Assembly (NCBI RefSeq): GCF_028993635.1
Contig: NZ_CP118631.1
Coordinates: 5,766,001-5,830,000 of the forward strand
Reading direction: 5' to 3'
Source: Mucilaginibacter sp. SJ
GTDB taxonomy: Bacteria > Bacteroidota > Bacteroidia > Sphingobacteriales > Sphingobacteriaceae
DNA length: 64,000 nucleotides
The notes below the pieces were generated by a model. The model saw only the letters and a program-made list of their open reading frames with translations. It did not search any database and was not told where the DNA came from. Shown piece by piece: positions 44,664-54,586 of this stretch; position 1 is the stretch's first letter; every line of letters begins with the position of its first letter. The position numbers were made by a program, and so were the translations under genes.

Positions 44664-46327
44664 TATTTTATATCATTGGGCTAATATTCTTAACGAATAT
44701 TGTGGTTTGCCATGCCCAAAAACGGAATAATCAAAAATCTCTGCCAAAACACCCAATTGTTAATGGATTGCTGTATGTGTGGGATTCCAAGTCAAAAGAC
44801 TATCTTCTACCTTACATCGAACAGAAACTAAAAAATCTGCGGTATCCGGGAAAGCCGCAAAAACTTTTTGACAGCGTCGCCAGCTTGAACACATTAACTC
44901 AAAGCTCAAGCATTGAAGGTTCTATCATATCGAGTTTGATTGAAAACCAAGCAATTAAAGATCCCGGTATTGTAGGTCCCCAAAAGGTGCAGGAATACAA
45001 AAACTATTTGAGTTACATTAATATTTTTCAATCCGTTTTACTCATTAAAACGAATGAATTCAGAAATTTGATTGAGTTTCAATTTACATTATACAAGGAA
45101 TTTAAGTTGAATGAAGGATTAACCTATAATACAAGTGCCAGCGTATTTATCGACCCTCAGAAACCACACTATCAAGCCGATATTATCCGGTCTCTTCAAC
45201 AAGTGTTCGTTCAGGCTGCAACGCTACCACAGTTCACCATGAAGTCGAACTGTATGAAAGTCGATGAGCGATATTATTTGTCGACTAAAGATTCCATTGT
45301 ATTTGAGCCATTAGTGACTGATGATAATCCGGAGGACGACAGAATTTATTTTTGGTCGCAAAAAAACAAGGACTCTTCGGATTACATAAGTTTATCAAAA
45401 TCAGCAAAAAAACAAATCCTGAGAAACTTAAATAAAGGAGACTACACGTTAATGTTTTCGTTGACGGATGGCATCAGTAATTCTAAAGAGGAAGCTTTTC
45501 ATATTAGTGTCTATGTCCCGCCTAAAATTCACGCGAAATATGGCGATGGCGACTATTATTATCCGGGTGATAATCAGTTAATTGTGCAAAGATATTTATC
45601 TACGCGCTACAGGGTGAGGTTGGCCTCCAGGATGAAAATATTTGTCAATCCTGCTGACTTTGAAGGAGATGTCAATCTTTCTTATAATATCATAGATGAA
45701 AATGGCAAGGCAACCTTTCAAAACAAGACAGTACCCTTGCCTAACGCCGGACAGATTGATATGGATAATTTTTTCATGGTCCACCCATTAACTAATAACG
45801 AATATTATACAATAGGACGTCTTCGCTCCGGCAATTATTCATTCGCCTTTCAGGCATTTGACAAAAGAATTAAAAGCGACACCTTTATACAAGAACTATC
45901 AGTCATTCAAAAAAGACCGATTGGATTTATTGTCGATGAATTTATTGCGCCCGTAAAAAGCGGGCGTCCATTCAATTCACCTTTTAATCTTTCATTTGGC
46001 ATAAATCTAAAATTGGATAAGGCAATATCGATGACAGTGACTGAGGGAAGCAATCTAACTGGCACAACGGGAAATAGTCCATTTTCACGTTATTATTCAA
46101 ACATCCTTCTGAATTTCATAGAACAAAATGACAATTATGGAATAGGAGCAGGCGTAATTTTTCCTACAACGCGAATACCAAACTTCGGTACTGCGATAGG
46201 AGGAAAAATATTTGTGAAATTGCTTAGTAGATATCATGGAGATTTTGGTGTAGGGTTAAGCTATTATTCGAATTTAGAGCACGAGCGAATATTTGGACTA
46301 CATGTTTACCAGATATTTTCCTTGTAG
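44648..46327 (+). CDS. Secreted protein with predicted C-terminal beta-barrel (pair member 2)
   Basis: Unrecognised, 559 residues with a signal peptide (VVFYIIGLIFLTNIVVCHAQ). A helical N-terminal half (SIEGSIISSLIENQAIKDPG, NIFQSVLLIKTNEFRNLIEF) is followed by Ig-like strands (KGDYTLMFSLTDGISNSKEEAFHISVY). The last 120 residues alternate polar and nonpolar residues (FNLSFGINLKLDK, YGIGAGVIFPTTR, DFGVGLSYYSN) and end in GLHVYQIFSL, like an outer-membrane barrel with a terminal aromatic strand. With the membrane-anchored partner upstream it could span the envelope. Function unknown. Confidence 0.6.
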   Translation: MLTKVVFYIIGLIFLTNIVVCHAQKRNNQKSLPKHPIVNGLLYVWDSKSKDYLLPYIEQKLKNLRYPGKPQKLFDSVASLNTLTQSSSIEGSIISSLIENQAIKDPGIVGPQKVQEYKNYLSYINIFQSVLLIKTNEFRNLIEFQFTLYKEFKLNEGLTYNTSASVFIDPQKPHYQADIIRSLQQVFVQAATLPQFTMKSNCMKVDERYYLSTKDSIVFEPLVTDDNPEDDRIYFWSQKNKDSSDYISLSKSAKKQILRNLNKGDYTLMFSLTDGISNSKEEAFHISVYVPPKIHAKYGDGDYYYPGDNQLIVQRYLSTRYRVRLASRMKIFVNPADFEGDVNLSYNIIDENGKATFQNKTVPLPNAGQIDMDNFFMVHPLTNNEYYTIGRLRSGNYSFAFQAFDKRIKSDTFIQELSVIQKRPIGFIVDEFIAPVKSGRPFNSPFNLSFGINLKLDKAISMTVTEGSNLTGTTGNSPFSRYYSNILLNFIEQNDNYGIGAGVIFPTTRIPNFGTAIGGKIFVKLLSRYHGDFGVGLSYYSNLEHERIFGLHVYQIFSL

Positions 46328-46367
46328 GATATCTAAGTAGCACTCTTCCGTGGATATTACTGTATGA

Positions 46368-46817
46368 AAACAAAAAACCAAGCTCAGTAATGGCGATACT
46401 TTAAAACAATTACTCGCCCGAAGCAGATACTTGCTGTTCAAGCATCGATCTAAATGGACGCTATCACAGAAGGAGAGAGCTGATCTGCTTTTTTCAAGAT
46501 ATCCGGAACTGCTCAAAGCTTATAATCTTGCTATCAGCTTAGGTAATATGTTCACCAATTGTAAAACCAAAGTAATCGCCTTTAAAAGACTGGCTATATG
46601 GTATAATGAGGTGGAAGACTCTGGTATTAATGCTTTTAAAACCGTTGCAAGGTCCGTTCAGCAACATTATGAATCTATCTTGAACTTCTTCGATAACAGA
46701 AGTACAAACGCATCTGCAGAATCTTTCAATGCTAAAGTTAAAGCTTTCAGAGCTACTCTCAGAGGTGTAAGAGATACTTCATTCTTTCTATTCAGACTTG
46801 CTAAAATCTATGCTTAA
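46368..46817 (+). pseudogene. ISL3-family transposase, C-terminal fragment
   Basis: The frame after the TGA at 46365 reads LSNGDTLKQLLARSRYLLF, then ERADLLFSRYPELLKAYNLA and NFFDNRSTNASAESFNAKVKAFRATLRGVRDTSFFLFRLAKIYA, the conserved carboxyl end of ISL3 (IS204/IS1001/IS1165) transposases. N-terminal DNA-binding and most of the DDE domain are missing, so it is not functional. It abuts the unknown gene pair and marks a past insertion. Confidence 0.85.
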
Positions 46818-47260
46818 ACTTTCATCCCCCCAACTTTTCGGATTGGAATCGAACTCCGATGTTAGTTGCCTTGATAACAGTGTATTGTGGTTTGTTATTT
46901 TAGATACTCAATGAATCATTCACTAACCATACACCGGCTTTTACCGATGCATTCGTCAGGATAACAATATTACCCAAAAACAATATAATATCTGGATGTT
47001 CCGGGAATGCTTGACCATCCCGTTCCGTACTCATTAGAGCAACGGGTAGTGTTAATGGATTTTTGAATTTATCAATGTATTTCAAGAAGATAGCATATTC
47101 GAAGTGTAACGGAACGCTCTGGCCTCTTTCCCGGAATGCATTGGTCAACGGCCCCGGAATATCCACCATGACCTTGAATACCTGTTTGAGTTTCATAATA
47201 GGCAAGGCCTATCGATTGAGTTGTGACAATTTGATCAGGATTATTAATTAACATGCCTAT

Positions 47261-47536
47261 CTAACAGCCGCCGCCAATGGAAATACCGACGTCTGACAAA
47301 TGGGTGCCTTCAATTGTCAGATCAGCATCTATCTTGTTATATCGCAGAAATTCGGAATAAAGGTCAACAAAGTTTACACCGCTCATTACACAAATATTCC
47401 TGGCTTCTTTGTTGTACTTAACGATTTTATTCTCCAGGCTATCAATATCGGTTGGGAAAACAGACTGTACACAAATACCTGTATTAGGAGATTTGGCCTT
47501 TATCAAATCTATCATTGGAAAAGCTGAGCTTTCCAA
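47261..47536 (-). pseudogene. SGNH/GDSL-hydrolase C-terminal fragment
   Basis: After an in-frame stop, 91 residues read VQSVFPTDIDSLENKIVKYN, NVNFVDLYSEF-like (SGVNFVDLYSEFLRYNK) and LTIEGTHLSDVGI, the last resembling the terminal D-x-x-H block of SGNH esterases with Glu for Asp. The catalytic serine block is absent. A truncated gene. Confidence 0.55.
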
Positions 47537-47671
47537 AGTGGTTTATTTGACGGGATTTCCTTGGCGTGCTTTTGCCGGCTGGTAATTGTTTTGTATTGAT
47601 GCCAATTATTCAGGGATAACTTAAAACTGGCAAATTGATTGTGCCGTTGCAGACCTGCGGGACATGTAATG

Positions 47672-47720
47672 ATTCAGCCGTTAAATACTCCGGCTTATCT
47701 GAAACGCTTAACGGCTGAAT
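47672..47720. repeat. 13-bp perfect inverted repeat downstream of the 809-residue gene
   Basis: ATTCAGCCGTTAA (47672-47684) and TTAACGGCTGAAT (47708-47720), extended imperfectly by GTAATG and GCATTAC. The gene stop is at 47735, so on the minus strand this hairpin follows it and may stop transcription, though no T-run follows. Confidence 0.6.
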
Positions 47721-47734
47721 GCATTACTGCCGGG

Positions 47735-50164
47735 TTAAATAGAACGCACGGCAGCCATTCCTGCTAAAGTGTTGTACGCAAGTTGCTTCCCTAATGCAAC
47801 GGCAAGGGATTCCTTGTTGATCTTTTGCCAGTTGTTTTTGGCCTGACGTTCTAAGTAAACATCAGTTCCCGTTTGCACGGTCATGTCAGCGAACAACCGG
47901 CCGATAACCGCGCCCGATTTGTCGAACAACAAATGCGCCGCTTTGGGCTGGTTTTGGTGATCGTGCCGGCAGGCTATCCTGCATTGTCCCAGTTCACTGC
48001 CATTTGCTGTAAGCGAGAGCGTTAATATCCCTTCCTTGGCTGAAGGCAACAGCCTGCCAAGCTTGACTGTTTCGTTAACGTGATGCTTCCATACAGGCTT
48101 TTCACCCATGGGAATAACGATTGGATCGGGTTTCTTTGTTTCATGCGTGTTGGCTGCTTTATATTCTGCTATAATGCTCAAATTTTTGCTTCCCGCAAGT
48201 ATATCTCCCAATAATTCTATGCTGTACACACAGGCCATCAGGTGGCCTCCCGGATAGTTGGGCAAACTATCATGGCGCCATCCGGCATGCAGCGCCTTTT
48301 CTATTCTTCTACCGAACATTTTAACGATGTAATACTCCAGCAGTGATGCATGATGGTCCCATTTCCCGTTCTGCATATAAAATTCAGGTTTAGGTATGGA
48401 AAGTCTTTCCTTCGTTTTTCCTCCCGCATGAACCCGTCCTGAGGCTTTGGCCTTATTAACAACATCATCAAAGTCAATCTGATTGAAAATAGCCGGCAAT
48501 TCAATATAGGGATTTCCAAGGCTTTCGCGGGATGCATCCATCAGCATTTGAATCGACGATACCACCGTTGCCGTAATCAGCGGATCGTATAACGGGTCTG
48601 CCGTCTCCGCTTCAACTGCCAGGAAGGTATCGGGGCCACCGACATAATAACATGGATGGTCGCGTTCCCAGTTCTGCAGCAGCAGATCATACACGACTTC
48701 GGTGTCGTCGTGCTGGGCAGCTTCAACCGTAGTGATACGCTCAACGGATATTGTTTGGTGCCGACTGCCGTTATGCCCGGCAAGGAGGGTTCCCACGGCT
48801 AATTTTCCGGCTCCCTTTGGCCCGATAGTCGGTGTACCGTCTAACAATCCCCAGGGATCAATAGCTGCATACGCAGGGCCGTCCGCAGCGGCCTGAAGAA
48901 ATGGATGTGAGGCTGTTACTTTCAATTGCAGGTGGTTAATTTGATATAGCCGCCTGCCATGGAGCTTTGGCTGCTCAATCAGCACCACTTTCCTGGCGCC
49001 TTTGTCCGTCATGACTTCTTCTCCTATCCGGATATCCTTCATCATCCTGTGACTGCCGTCGGCCATGATCACCAGCGTGTCTTTACTGAAACAGCTGCCA
49101 CTGCTGGGCACGTACCAGGCCAGCGATCCCCAAAAGCAAAGGCTGTTACTGTATCCATTCCCTGCATTGGTACTTCCGTAAGAAGGAAAAGTACTGCCTG
49201 AATACATGGTCATCGTATTTTCGGGCATGGAGGCACTGATGCCTGATGCCGCCAATTGTTGAAAATCAGCACCCGATATTGGCGCAAACCAGGCAGTATA
49301 ACCGCCGTTCCACCATTCTCCCGGTCCGACCTGAACCGGAACATTTAATCCTGCCTGCTGATAGCCGGCTATTTTGGTGTCTACGTCCTGAACCCCAAGT
49401 GAAGAAAGTGCGATCCATAAGTTAAAAAGAAACCAGGTGGCTGCAGTAGCACTATCACCTCCCATGGCCAGGGACTCGTTGATATTGGCCGTAAATTCCC
49501 CGGAAACAATGCCTTGGTCAAGTATCAGTGCTGCCTGTTGAAACTGGGCCGGGGTAATGGCATTCAGTGCCGCAGTTGTCGGCGAATAGCCTGTGGCGAA
49601 CACCGCAAGGTAACTTGCAGAAAGCGCAGGCATAAAGGTACTGTTATGAGCACTCAGGTCGCCGGATAGCTTACCCGTATCCAGACCTGCAGATAGGCTA
49701 AGCCGTATGGCATCGCTCAATGCTGTAACACAATAATTCCCCCACCAGGCCCCGTTCATTCCGGAATTGACCTTTGTAACACCCGAAAGTACCGCCGATG
49801 CAGCAGCAGACTGGGCCAGACCGCTGAAAAAGGCATCCCGATAACCTGAATAGGGACCCTTGTAGGTATAAGATGTCCGGTAATAGGCATACCAGGGCCC
49901 CGAGTCGTCCGGTTGTGGCGAGATATCATTGTTAGGCATGTTGACGGCCATCAGGTTACTTAATGCACCCCTGTGCGCGTTCTCCCAATCAATGCTGCCG
50001 AAAAAAGGCATGGCATCAATCAGGCCATATACCAGCGCCTTCAGGGTGTCTGAACCGGGATCCACTGCTGCGGGCCGGGCAGTCCCTGGAATAACCGTAC
50101 CGGTGCCAATAGAATTGATGAGGTTTTCAGCCAGCTGTTCCTCTAATTGTAGATAGTTAGGCAT
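47735..50164 (-). CDS. 809-residue protein with embedded Hint domain, unknown function
   Basis: Unrecognised overall. The N-terminal 355 residues are rich in small and aromatic residues without signal peptide. At C358 a Hint (hedgehog/intein) domain begins: CFSKDTLVIMADGSHRMMKDIRIGEEVMT, i.e. CFSKDTLVIMADG and KDIRIGEEVMT. Later blocks are LKVTASHPFL (TxxH-type) and VVYDLLLQNW, and the domain closes near YYVGGPDTFLAVEA around residue 500-520. No clear His-Asn plus Cys/Ser/Thr ending is seen, so cleavage rather than full splicing is more likely. The remaining 290 residues are unrecognised. Such domains release or attach modules in polymorphic toxins. It follows the 1334-residue gene by 57 nt, with a hairpin between. 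Confidence 0.7.
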   Translation of the reverse strand: MPNYLQLEEQLAENLINSIGTGTVIPGTARPAAVDPGSDTLKALVYGLIDAMPFFGSIDWENAHRGALSNLMAVNMPNNDISPQPDDSGPWYAYYRTSYTYKGPYSGYRDAFFSGLAQSAAASAVLSGVTKVNSGMNGAWWGNYCVTALSDAIRLSLSAGLDTGKLSGDLSAHNSTFMPALSASYLAVFATGYSPTTAALNAITPAQFQQAALILDQGIVSGEFTANINESLAMGGDSATAATWFLFNLWIALSSLGVQDVDTKIAGYQQAGLNVPVQVGPGEWWNGGYTAWFAPISGADFQQLAASGISASMPENTMTMYSGSTFPSYGSTNAGNGYSNSLCFWGSLAWYVPSSGSCFSKDTLVIMADGSHRMMKDIRIGEEVMTDKGARKVVLIEQPKLHGRRLYQINHLQLKVTASHPFLQAAADGPAYAAIDPWGLLDGTPTIGPKGAGKLAVGTLLAGHNGSRHQTISVERITTVEAAQHDDTEVVYDLLLQNWERDHPCYYVGGPDTFLAVEAETADPLYDPLITATVVSSIQMLMDASRESLGNPYIELPAIFNQIDFDDVVNKAKASGRVHAGGKTKERLSIPKPEFYMQNGKWDHHASLLEYYIVKMFGRRIEKALHAGWRHDSLPNYPGGHLMACVYSIELLGDILAGSKNLSIIAEYKAANTHETKKPDPIVIPMGEKPVWKHHVNETVKLGRLLPSAKEGILTLSLTANGSELGQCRIACRHDHQNQPKAAHLLFDKSGAVIGRLFADMTVQTGTDVYLERQAKNNWQKINKESLAVALGKQLAYNTLAGMAAVRSI

Positions 50165-50191
50165 ATGCGATTGGATTAAATAAAATTAAAA

Positions 50192-50213
50192 CCGGCCTCC
50201 GGTTGAAGGCCGG
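50192..50213 (-). terminator. Hairpin between the two large unknown genes
   Basis: CCGGCCT (50192-50198) pairs with AGGCCGG (50207-50213), and on the minus strand TTTTAATTTTA follows. It may partly end transcription after the 1334-residue gene and lower output of the 809-residue gene. Confidence 0.65.
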
Positions 50214-50221
50214 CCTGATAT

Positions 50222-53200
50222 TTAAACTGATAAACCGGATGGGGCTTTAACAGTAATCGTGAAATTTGCACTGCCACTTCCGACAGGATTTGACATTGCG
50301 ATCTGATACTGTTGGCTCATCGCGGTGAGGGCTTTGCCGCCGTTAGGGGCCAGCGTTCCCGTCGCCACGTCAAATGAAAGAAAGTCAGGAAGCCCGCTAA
50401 TGGCGCTGTAACTTAGCGGGGTACTTGGTGTAAGCCCGAAGCTTGGCCCAAAGGTTTGCTGTTTCAACGGTGTTGTATTGAGATAAAAGGTCATATCCGC
50501 CATTTTTACAAAATTTGGCGCAATACCTTCCATGTTCAAAGTAAATTGCGTTCCTGAATTTCCGTCGCTGTAACTCACCGAGGTACCCTGTTGTACAAGA
50601 TATCCTTTGGCCTGCGCAGGAGCATAATTGCCTTTGGTGTCCGGGAAAACGGGTTGTAGGGTCAGGCCCAGCGAAACGAGCGCGGTATCGTTGTTTGTTG
50701 TCGTTGCATTTCCTATGGGGGCTGACAGCCAGGTTTGCGTTAATACGGTTATATCTGCCGCGGTATTTGTGGCACCCGCAGCTGCCGGTGTCATCCTGGG
50801 TTGAAATGACACGGAGTAATCACTCATCAGGCTCAGCATCACGCCGACAGGCCCTTTGGCAGCTGCCGGTTGCACAAGTGTGGCAATCTGGCTCATACCC
50901 AGGCTATCTGTGTCGGTCTTCCAAACACATTCCGGCAGATTGGATTGGTTACCGAGGGCGATGCTTCCATCGGGATTGCAAACCAGTACCTGACCGGCGG
51001 CGGCTAAGGAAAACCCGAGCATCAGCAGTTTATTTCCCTCCGATAAAGCATAGGGTATAACGTAGTCGATGCTGCTGCATGCCGACGAAACGTAAAAGCC
51101 CGCAGGCCGCACATAATTGTCAACGAATTCCTTTACCGGGTCTGGTTGTTTCTGGAATAACATGTAGATCATCAGCCCCAGACCCACCAGGGCAGCCACT
51201 ATGGCCAAGGGCCCGGCTACCGCTATCACGCTCGCCATAATTCCTTCAGCCGCAATAATCCCGCCTTCGATGAGCCAGCCGCCCACCATCGAGAATAAGG
51301 TCAGCGACCCGCTGATCACGTTGATAATGTCCGATGCCAGGGCCACGCCTGTTTCACCGGTGATCATAAAATAGATACTTAAGCCTATTCCCGCCAGGAT
51401 CAGCACAGGGCCAAGGCGAGTGGCGATAAATTCATCCAGGTTTTTGCCGAAGATACGCACGGTCCACGATACCTGCTCAAGGTCGTTTTCACCGATAGTC
51501 ATCAACATGGCGACCTCCTGGCGCATTTCCATAACACCTGCCGTGTCGCCAAGCCACCGCGCTGTTGTGCTGGATATTTCCATAAGGCCCTGGTTAAGCT
51601 GGGTAGCTTCGCCCTCGATCATAATACGGCTTATAGCGCCTGATCTTTGCCAGAAGGTCATGCCATCGACATTAAATATGGCATAGATCCGGATCCCCCG
51701 TTTAACAACCGCTGATACGATCTGTAAACCAAGCTGTACCGAATCCAATACGATCTGTGTACGCTGTGCCGCTGTCAGCTTGTCCCAGCTTTTGTATTGC
51801 TGGATCAGGTTGAACACGCACATCGTGCTGATGCCGCCGATCAATAAGCTGCCGAAGAGGTTACTTGCCGCGGCGAATTTGGGGTAGCTTTGGGAAAACC
51901 AGGTCGACCATTTCTGGGCGATATAGGGCAATGCCATGGCATCCTGCACAATACCCGAAAATGTCCGGAGCGCGGTGATGCTGTCCTGCAGGATTTTATC
52001 TGCGTTTTCATCATTAAGGATGTTCTGTATCTGGGCCGCCGCCTGTGCAATCTGTTGGTCTTCGTTGTTGATGTTTTGGTTGACGAATGTTTGAAGATAT
52101 TCCTTGATCAGGCTGAAGTCTTCGGTATCACCGGTAAAACCGTACATGCTCGGCAGGATATTAGTTGCCAGGAACGTGTTTATTGTACTGTTATACTGCC
52201 TGGCGAAGAACCCCGATGGGTCAAGGGAGGTAAGTACGGTAATATTCTGCTGGAATAGCCTGGACAGTGCAGTGCCATCGGTACCTCCGGTGTTGATGCT
52301 CATTTGCAGGGCAATATTAGCGAGAATGGCCGGGGCGGTATTGTAGGTATAATAGGCAAATGCCCAGTACAGCATGGCGGTTTGTGCAAAATCCCCTGCC
52401 GCCTGCACCTGGTCTGTCAATGTTTTGATCAGGTCCGGCGGCGATGAACTGTCTACGGCAACGTTTTGCCGGATATCAGCAATAGATGCTGCTACCTGGG
52501 TTGCTATGATGGTCTGATATTGTTCATTGTTAACGATCTGGTCGTTGAGGTAATCGTTGATGGAAGGATTCAGGTTCGCCCATTCATACTGGAAAAGTAA
52601 CTGGGCATGTGCCTGGTATACCGCCGAATTGGCAACCTGCTCCCTCAGCCAGGCTCCTGCCCGCGGACCGTTCATGTTTTTGCAATTCTCGTCGGCGCCT
52701 CCGGCCATCCCCTGCGTCATGACGGCCGTGCCCAGGGATTTGTACCATGCGGTCGGATCTGTTACGCCCGGTACAGCAGAATTGGCAACTTCCGCAAGTT
52801 TGCCGCTTAAGGTCGGCTGTGGCGTATTGGGAAACAATAAGCCCCAGATATCGCTCGATACAAAAGAGTTCATAATCGTCGACATGTCATTCAGAACAGC
52901 GGCCTGAACCTCATCCCCCCAGGCTCCCTGCGCGTTTTGTACATAAGGTGTAAGCGGGAGCAGTCCGTAAATATTAAGAGATTGGTCGGCCAGCGAGGTT
53001 TTAAGGGCAAGGATATGCCGGTGCGTATGCTGATGCAGGTCTTCATGAATGGCGATCTGGTCAATAGCCGCACTTGCGGTCAAACGATATGCAGCGATGC
53101 TGGTTCCCTTGATCCTGCCGCTATTCCCGCGTGCATCAAAGTGCAGCGTCCCGTTTTTGGGCAAGCCAAGTCGTTGCTGCAGCATGGTATCCAGGTTACT

Positions 53201-54226
53201 CCAGCTGATGTGGTCAGCTCCTGCAACCGTGCCCGGAACAATGTTTCCATTCAAATATAATTTACCTTTAAATATAGCAAATGGAGCACTTTTGACGCTG
53301 GTCTGGTAATATCCGGCCACCATCGGCATGACCCGTTTCCCGCTGAATCCGACAAGGGTCCCGTTAGGGGCAAGATCGTCAATTTCCATGACTCCATTGA
53401 TGGTGATCGCCGCAGTATCTTCTACGGACTGCAGCCAATAGGGATAAACGCTGTCCGGTCCGGTACTGGGCAGGTTTACATCTTCAGGAGGGGCAACCGC
53501 TGATTTGAATGTCAATACCCATTGCATCTGATTGTTCAGGCTGATGCTGGGCGAAAAGGTACCCGCGGCTGGCTGCCATGGTATCGCTTGTGTTTGCGTG
53601 TCTTCGAACTGAAAGGTAAACGACGGGGGCAGGATCGGACCATTTGGGGTTTCCGTATAAGATAGGTTCAATCGTTGCGGAACCCATTGCGCATTTTTCC
53701 ATTCGGCTGAATTGATATCCCACTGAAACCCTACCACGCTTCCACCGCTTGTAATATAACTCGCGCCGCAATTCAGGGCGACGTCACAACTGAAGTTTGC
53801 AGTGGCTGTAGCGTTCACAGACACCGCGTTCGCCGAATGGCCGATCACGCCTACTGCTCCCTGTGTTTTATGATTAATATGTAGCTGGCCCCCGCCAAAA
53901 GCGCCCTGCCAGCGGAGTATTTTATCATGACTGTCGTAACTCCAGGCCTCACGCGGCACGGGTATATGATCCATGAACAGTAAGTCACTTCCCGGATTGC
54001 CGGGATTGATCCGAAGCAGGGTTACCTGCTGCGGCAGGGCACCGTCCGGATTTCCGAATGTCTCCATCCGGTTAATGGATAGTTCATAGATCTCCGGTTT
54101 TCCGATTGTTCTTGGTCCCAGGTGGGAACGCCGCTGGTTAAAGCTGGTTTTGCCATGGCGGCGTGCATTGTCGTGGGCAAATGAGGCATGTTGCCTTGAT
54201 TTTCCTGCCAGGTGTTGTGTTGCCAT
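50222..54226 (-). CDS. 1334-residue protein with hydrophobic helices, unknown function
   Basis: Unrecognised overall. No signal peptide. The first 350 residues are beta-rich (FSCDVALNCGASYITSGGS, SYTETPNGPILPPSFTFQF). HEDLH at 394-398 fits HExxH formally, within a histidine-rich run (HEDLHQHTHRH). A long helical region follows. Hydrophobic segments are near 785-810 (LFGSLLIGGISTMCVFNLI) and 935-1025 (LGPVLILAGIGLSIYFMI; IMASVIAVAGPLAIVAALVGLGLMIYML). The last 80 residues form an Ig-like putative He_PIG domain (SYSAISGLPDFLSFDVATGTL). Helix-rich centre plus membrane-inserting stretch could suit a pore-forming or translocating protein; this is inference. It is the first gene of a pair with the Hint protein. 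Confidence 0.65.
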   Translation of the reverse strand: MATQHLAGKSRQHASFAHDNARRHGKTSFNQRRSHLGPRTIGKPEIYELSINRMETFGNPDGALPQQVTLLRINPGNPGSDLLFMDHIPVPREAWSYDSHDKILRWQGAFGGGQLHINHKTQGAVGVIGHSANAVSVNATATANFSCDVALNCGASYITSGGSVVGFQWDINSAEWKNAQWVPQRLNLSYTETPNGPILPPSFTFQFEDTQTQAIPWQPAAGTFSPSISLNNQMQWVLTFKSAVAPPEDVNLPSTGPDSVYPYWLQSVEDTAAITINGVMEIDDLAPNGTLVGFSGKRVMPMVAGYYQTSVKSAPFAIFKGKLYLNGNIVPGTVAGADHISWSNLDTMLQQRLGLPKNGTLHFDARGNSGRIKGTSIAAYRLTASAAIDQIAIHEDLHQHTHRHILALKTSLADQSLNIYGLLPLTPYVQNAQGAWGDEVQAAVLNDMSTIMNSFVSSDIWGLLFPNTPQPTLSGKLAEVANSAVPGVTDPTAWYKSLGTAVMTQGMAGGADENCKNMNGPRAGAWLREQVANSAVYQAHAQLLFQYEWANLNPSINDYLNDQIVNNEQYQTIIATQVAASIADIRQNVAVDSSSPPDLIKTLTDQVQAAGDFAQTAMLYWAFAYYTYNTAPAILANIALQMSINTGGTDGTALSRLFQQNITVLTSLDPSGFFARQYNSTINTFLATNILPSMYGFTGDTEDFSLIKEYLQTFVNQNINNEDQQIAQAAAQIQNILNDENADKILQDSITALRTFSGIVQDAMALPYIAQKWSTWFSQSYPKFAAASNLFGSLLIGGISTMCVFNLIQQYKSWDKLTAAQRTQIVLDSVQLGLQIVSAVVKRGIRIYAIFNVDGMTFWQRSGAISRIMIEGEATQLNQGLMEISSTTARWLGDTAGVMEMRQEVAMLMTIGENDLEQVSWTVRIFGKNLDEFIATRLGPVLILAGIGLSIYFMITGETGVALASDIINVISGSLTLFSMVGGWLIEGGIIAAEGIMASVIAVAGPLAIVAALVGLGLMIYMLFQKQPDPVKEFVDNYVRPAGFYVSSACSSIDYVIPYALSEGNKLLMLGFSLAAAGQVLVCNPDGSIALGNQSNLPECVWKTDTDSLGMSQIATLVQPAAAKGPVGVMLSLMSDYSVSFQPRMTPAAAGATNTAADITVLTQTWLSAPIGNATTTNNDTALVSLGLTLQPVFPDTKGNYAPAQAKGYLVQQGTSVSYSDGNSGTQFTLNMEGIAPNFVKMADMTFYLNTTPLKQQTFGPSFGLTPSTPLSYSAISGLPDFLSFDVATGTLAPNGGKALTAMSQQYQIAMSNPVGSGSANFTITVKAPSGLSV

Positions 54227-54586
54227 AAACTTTAATAATTTTTGTTTAAAAAGAAGATGTAGGTGTTATTCGTATAGGTTACAGGCAAAATACGGGCACA
54301 GATCATTCGCTTTATAGCGTAGAAATACTCAAATTTTTTTTTCCGTATTTCTACGCGGTTTTTTTTAACAGAGGTTTTGTTTTAAAGGATAATCAGTCCT
54401 TACACACCCTCAGCGCTGTCAGGGCGGCTGATGGAATCGATAAGACGATCAGTTTATTTAAAGGCGAGGCGCAATTATTAATGGGGCCCGAAGACGGTTA
54501 CATGAGCAGTATAGAAAAACAGGGAAGCGGTGCCGGGCGAACATTGCTCTGGCGATAGGAGAACAAAGTTTTAGTTGGTTCAGCGC
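54227..54586. other. Intergenic region upstream of the 1334-residue gene
   Basis: Holds a 12-bp inverted repeat with T-run (54317-54356) and a short + strand open stretch ending at 54558 (KTISLFKGEAQLLMGPEDGY) that looks coding-like but has no start or recognised family. No other feature is seen. Confidence 0.5.
54317..54364 (+). terminator. Perfect hairpin with T-run
   Basis: GCGTAGAAATAC (54317-54328) and GTATTTCTACGC (54345-54356), then GGTTTTTTTT. It has the form of a + strand terminator, yet no + strand gene precedes it. It lies about 90 nt upstream of the 1334-residue gene. Confidence 0.6.

Larger units (their letters stand above)
46818..47734. other. Decayed region with hydrolase fragments
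   Basis: No intact gene. Apart from the SGNH fragment (listed separately), a minus-strand frame at 47205-46900 (VDIPGPLTNAFRERGQSVPL) looks coding-like but shifts frame near 47200 and is not recognised. A strong inverted repeat lies at 47672-47720. Confidence 0.5.

Noticed and set aside
52557..52907. Plus-strand frames of 67-122 residues within the 1334-residue gene
   Set aside because: The minus-strand frame runs 4 kb without a stop; the plus frames are short shadows with no start signal.
53033..53047. HEDLH in the 1334-residue protein as a zinc protease site
   Set aside because: It matches HExxH only formally; Asp occupies a position that is normally uncharged and no third ligand was found, so it is noted but not called.
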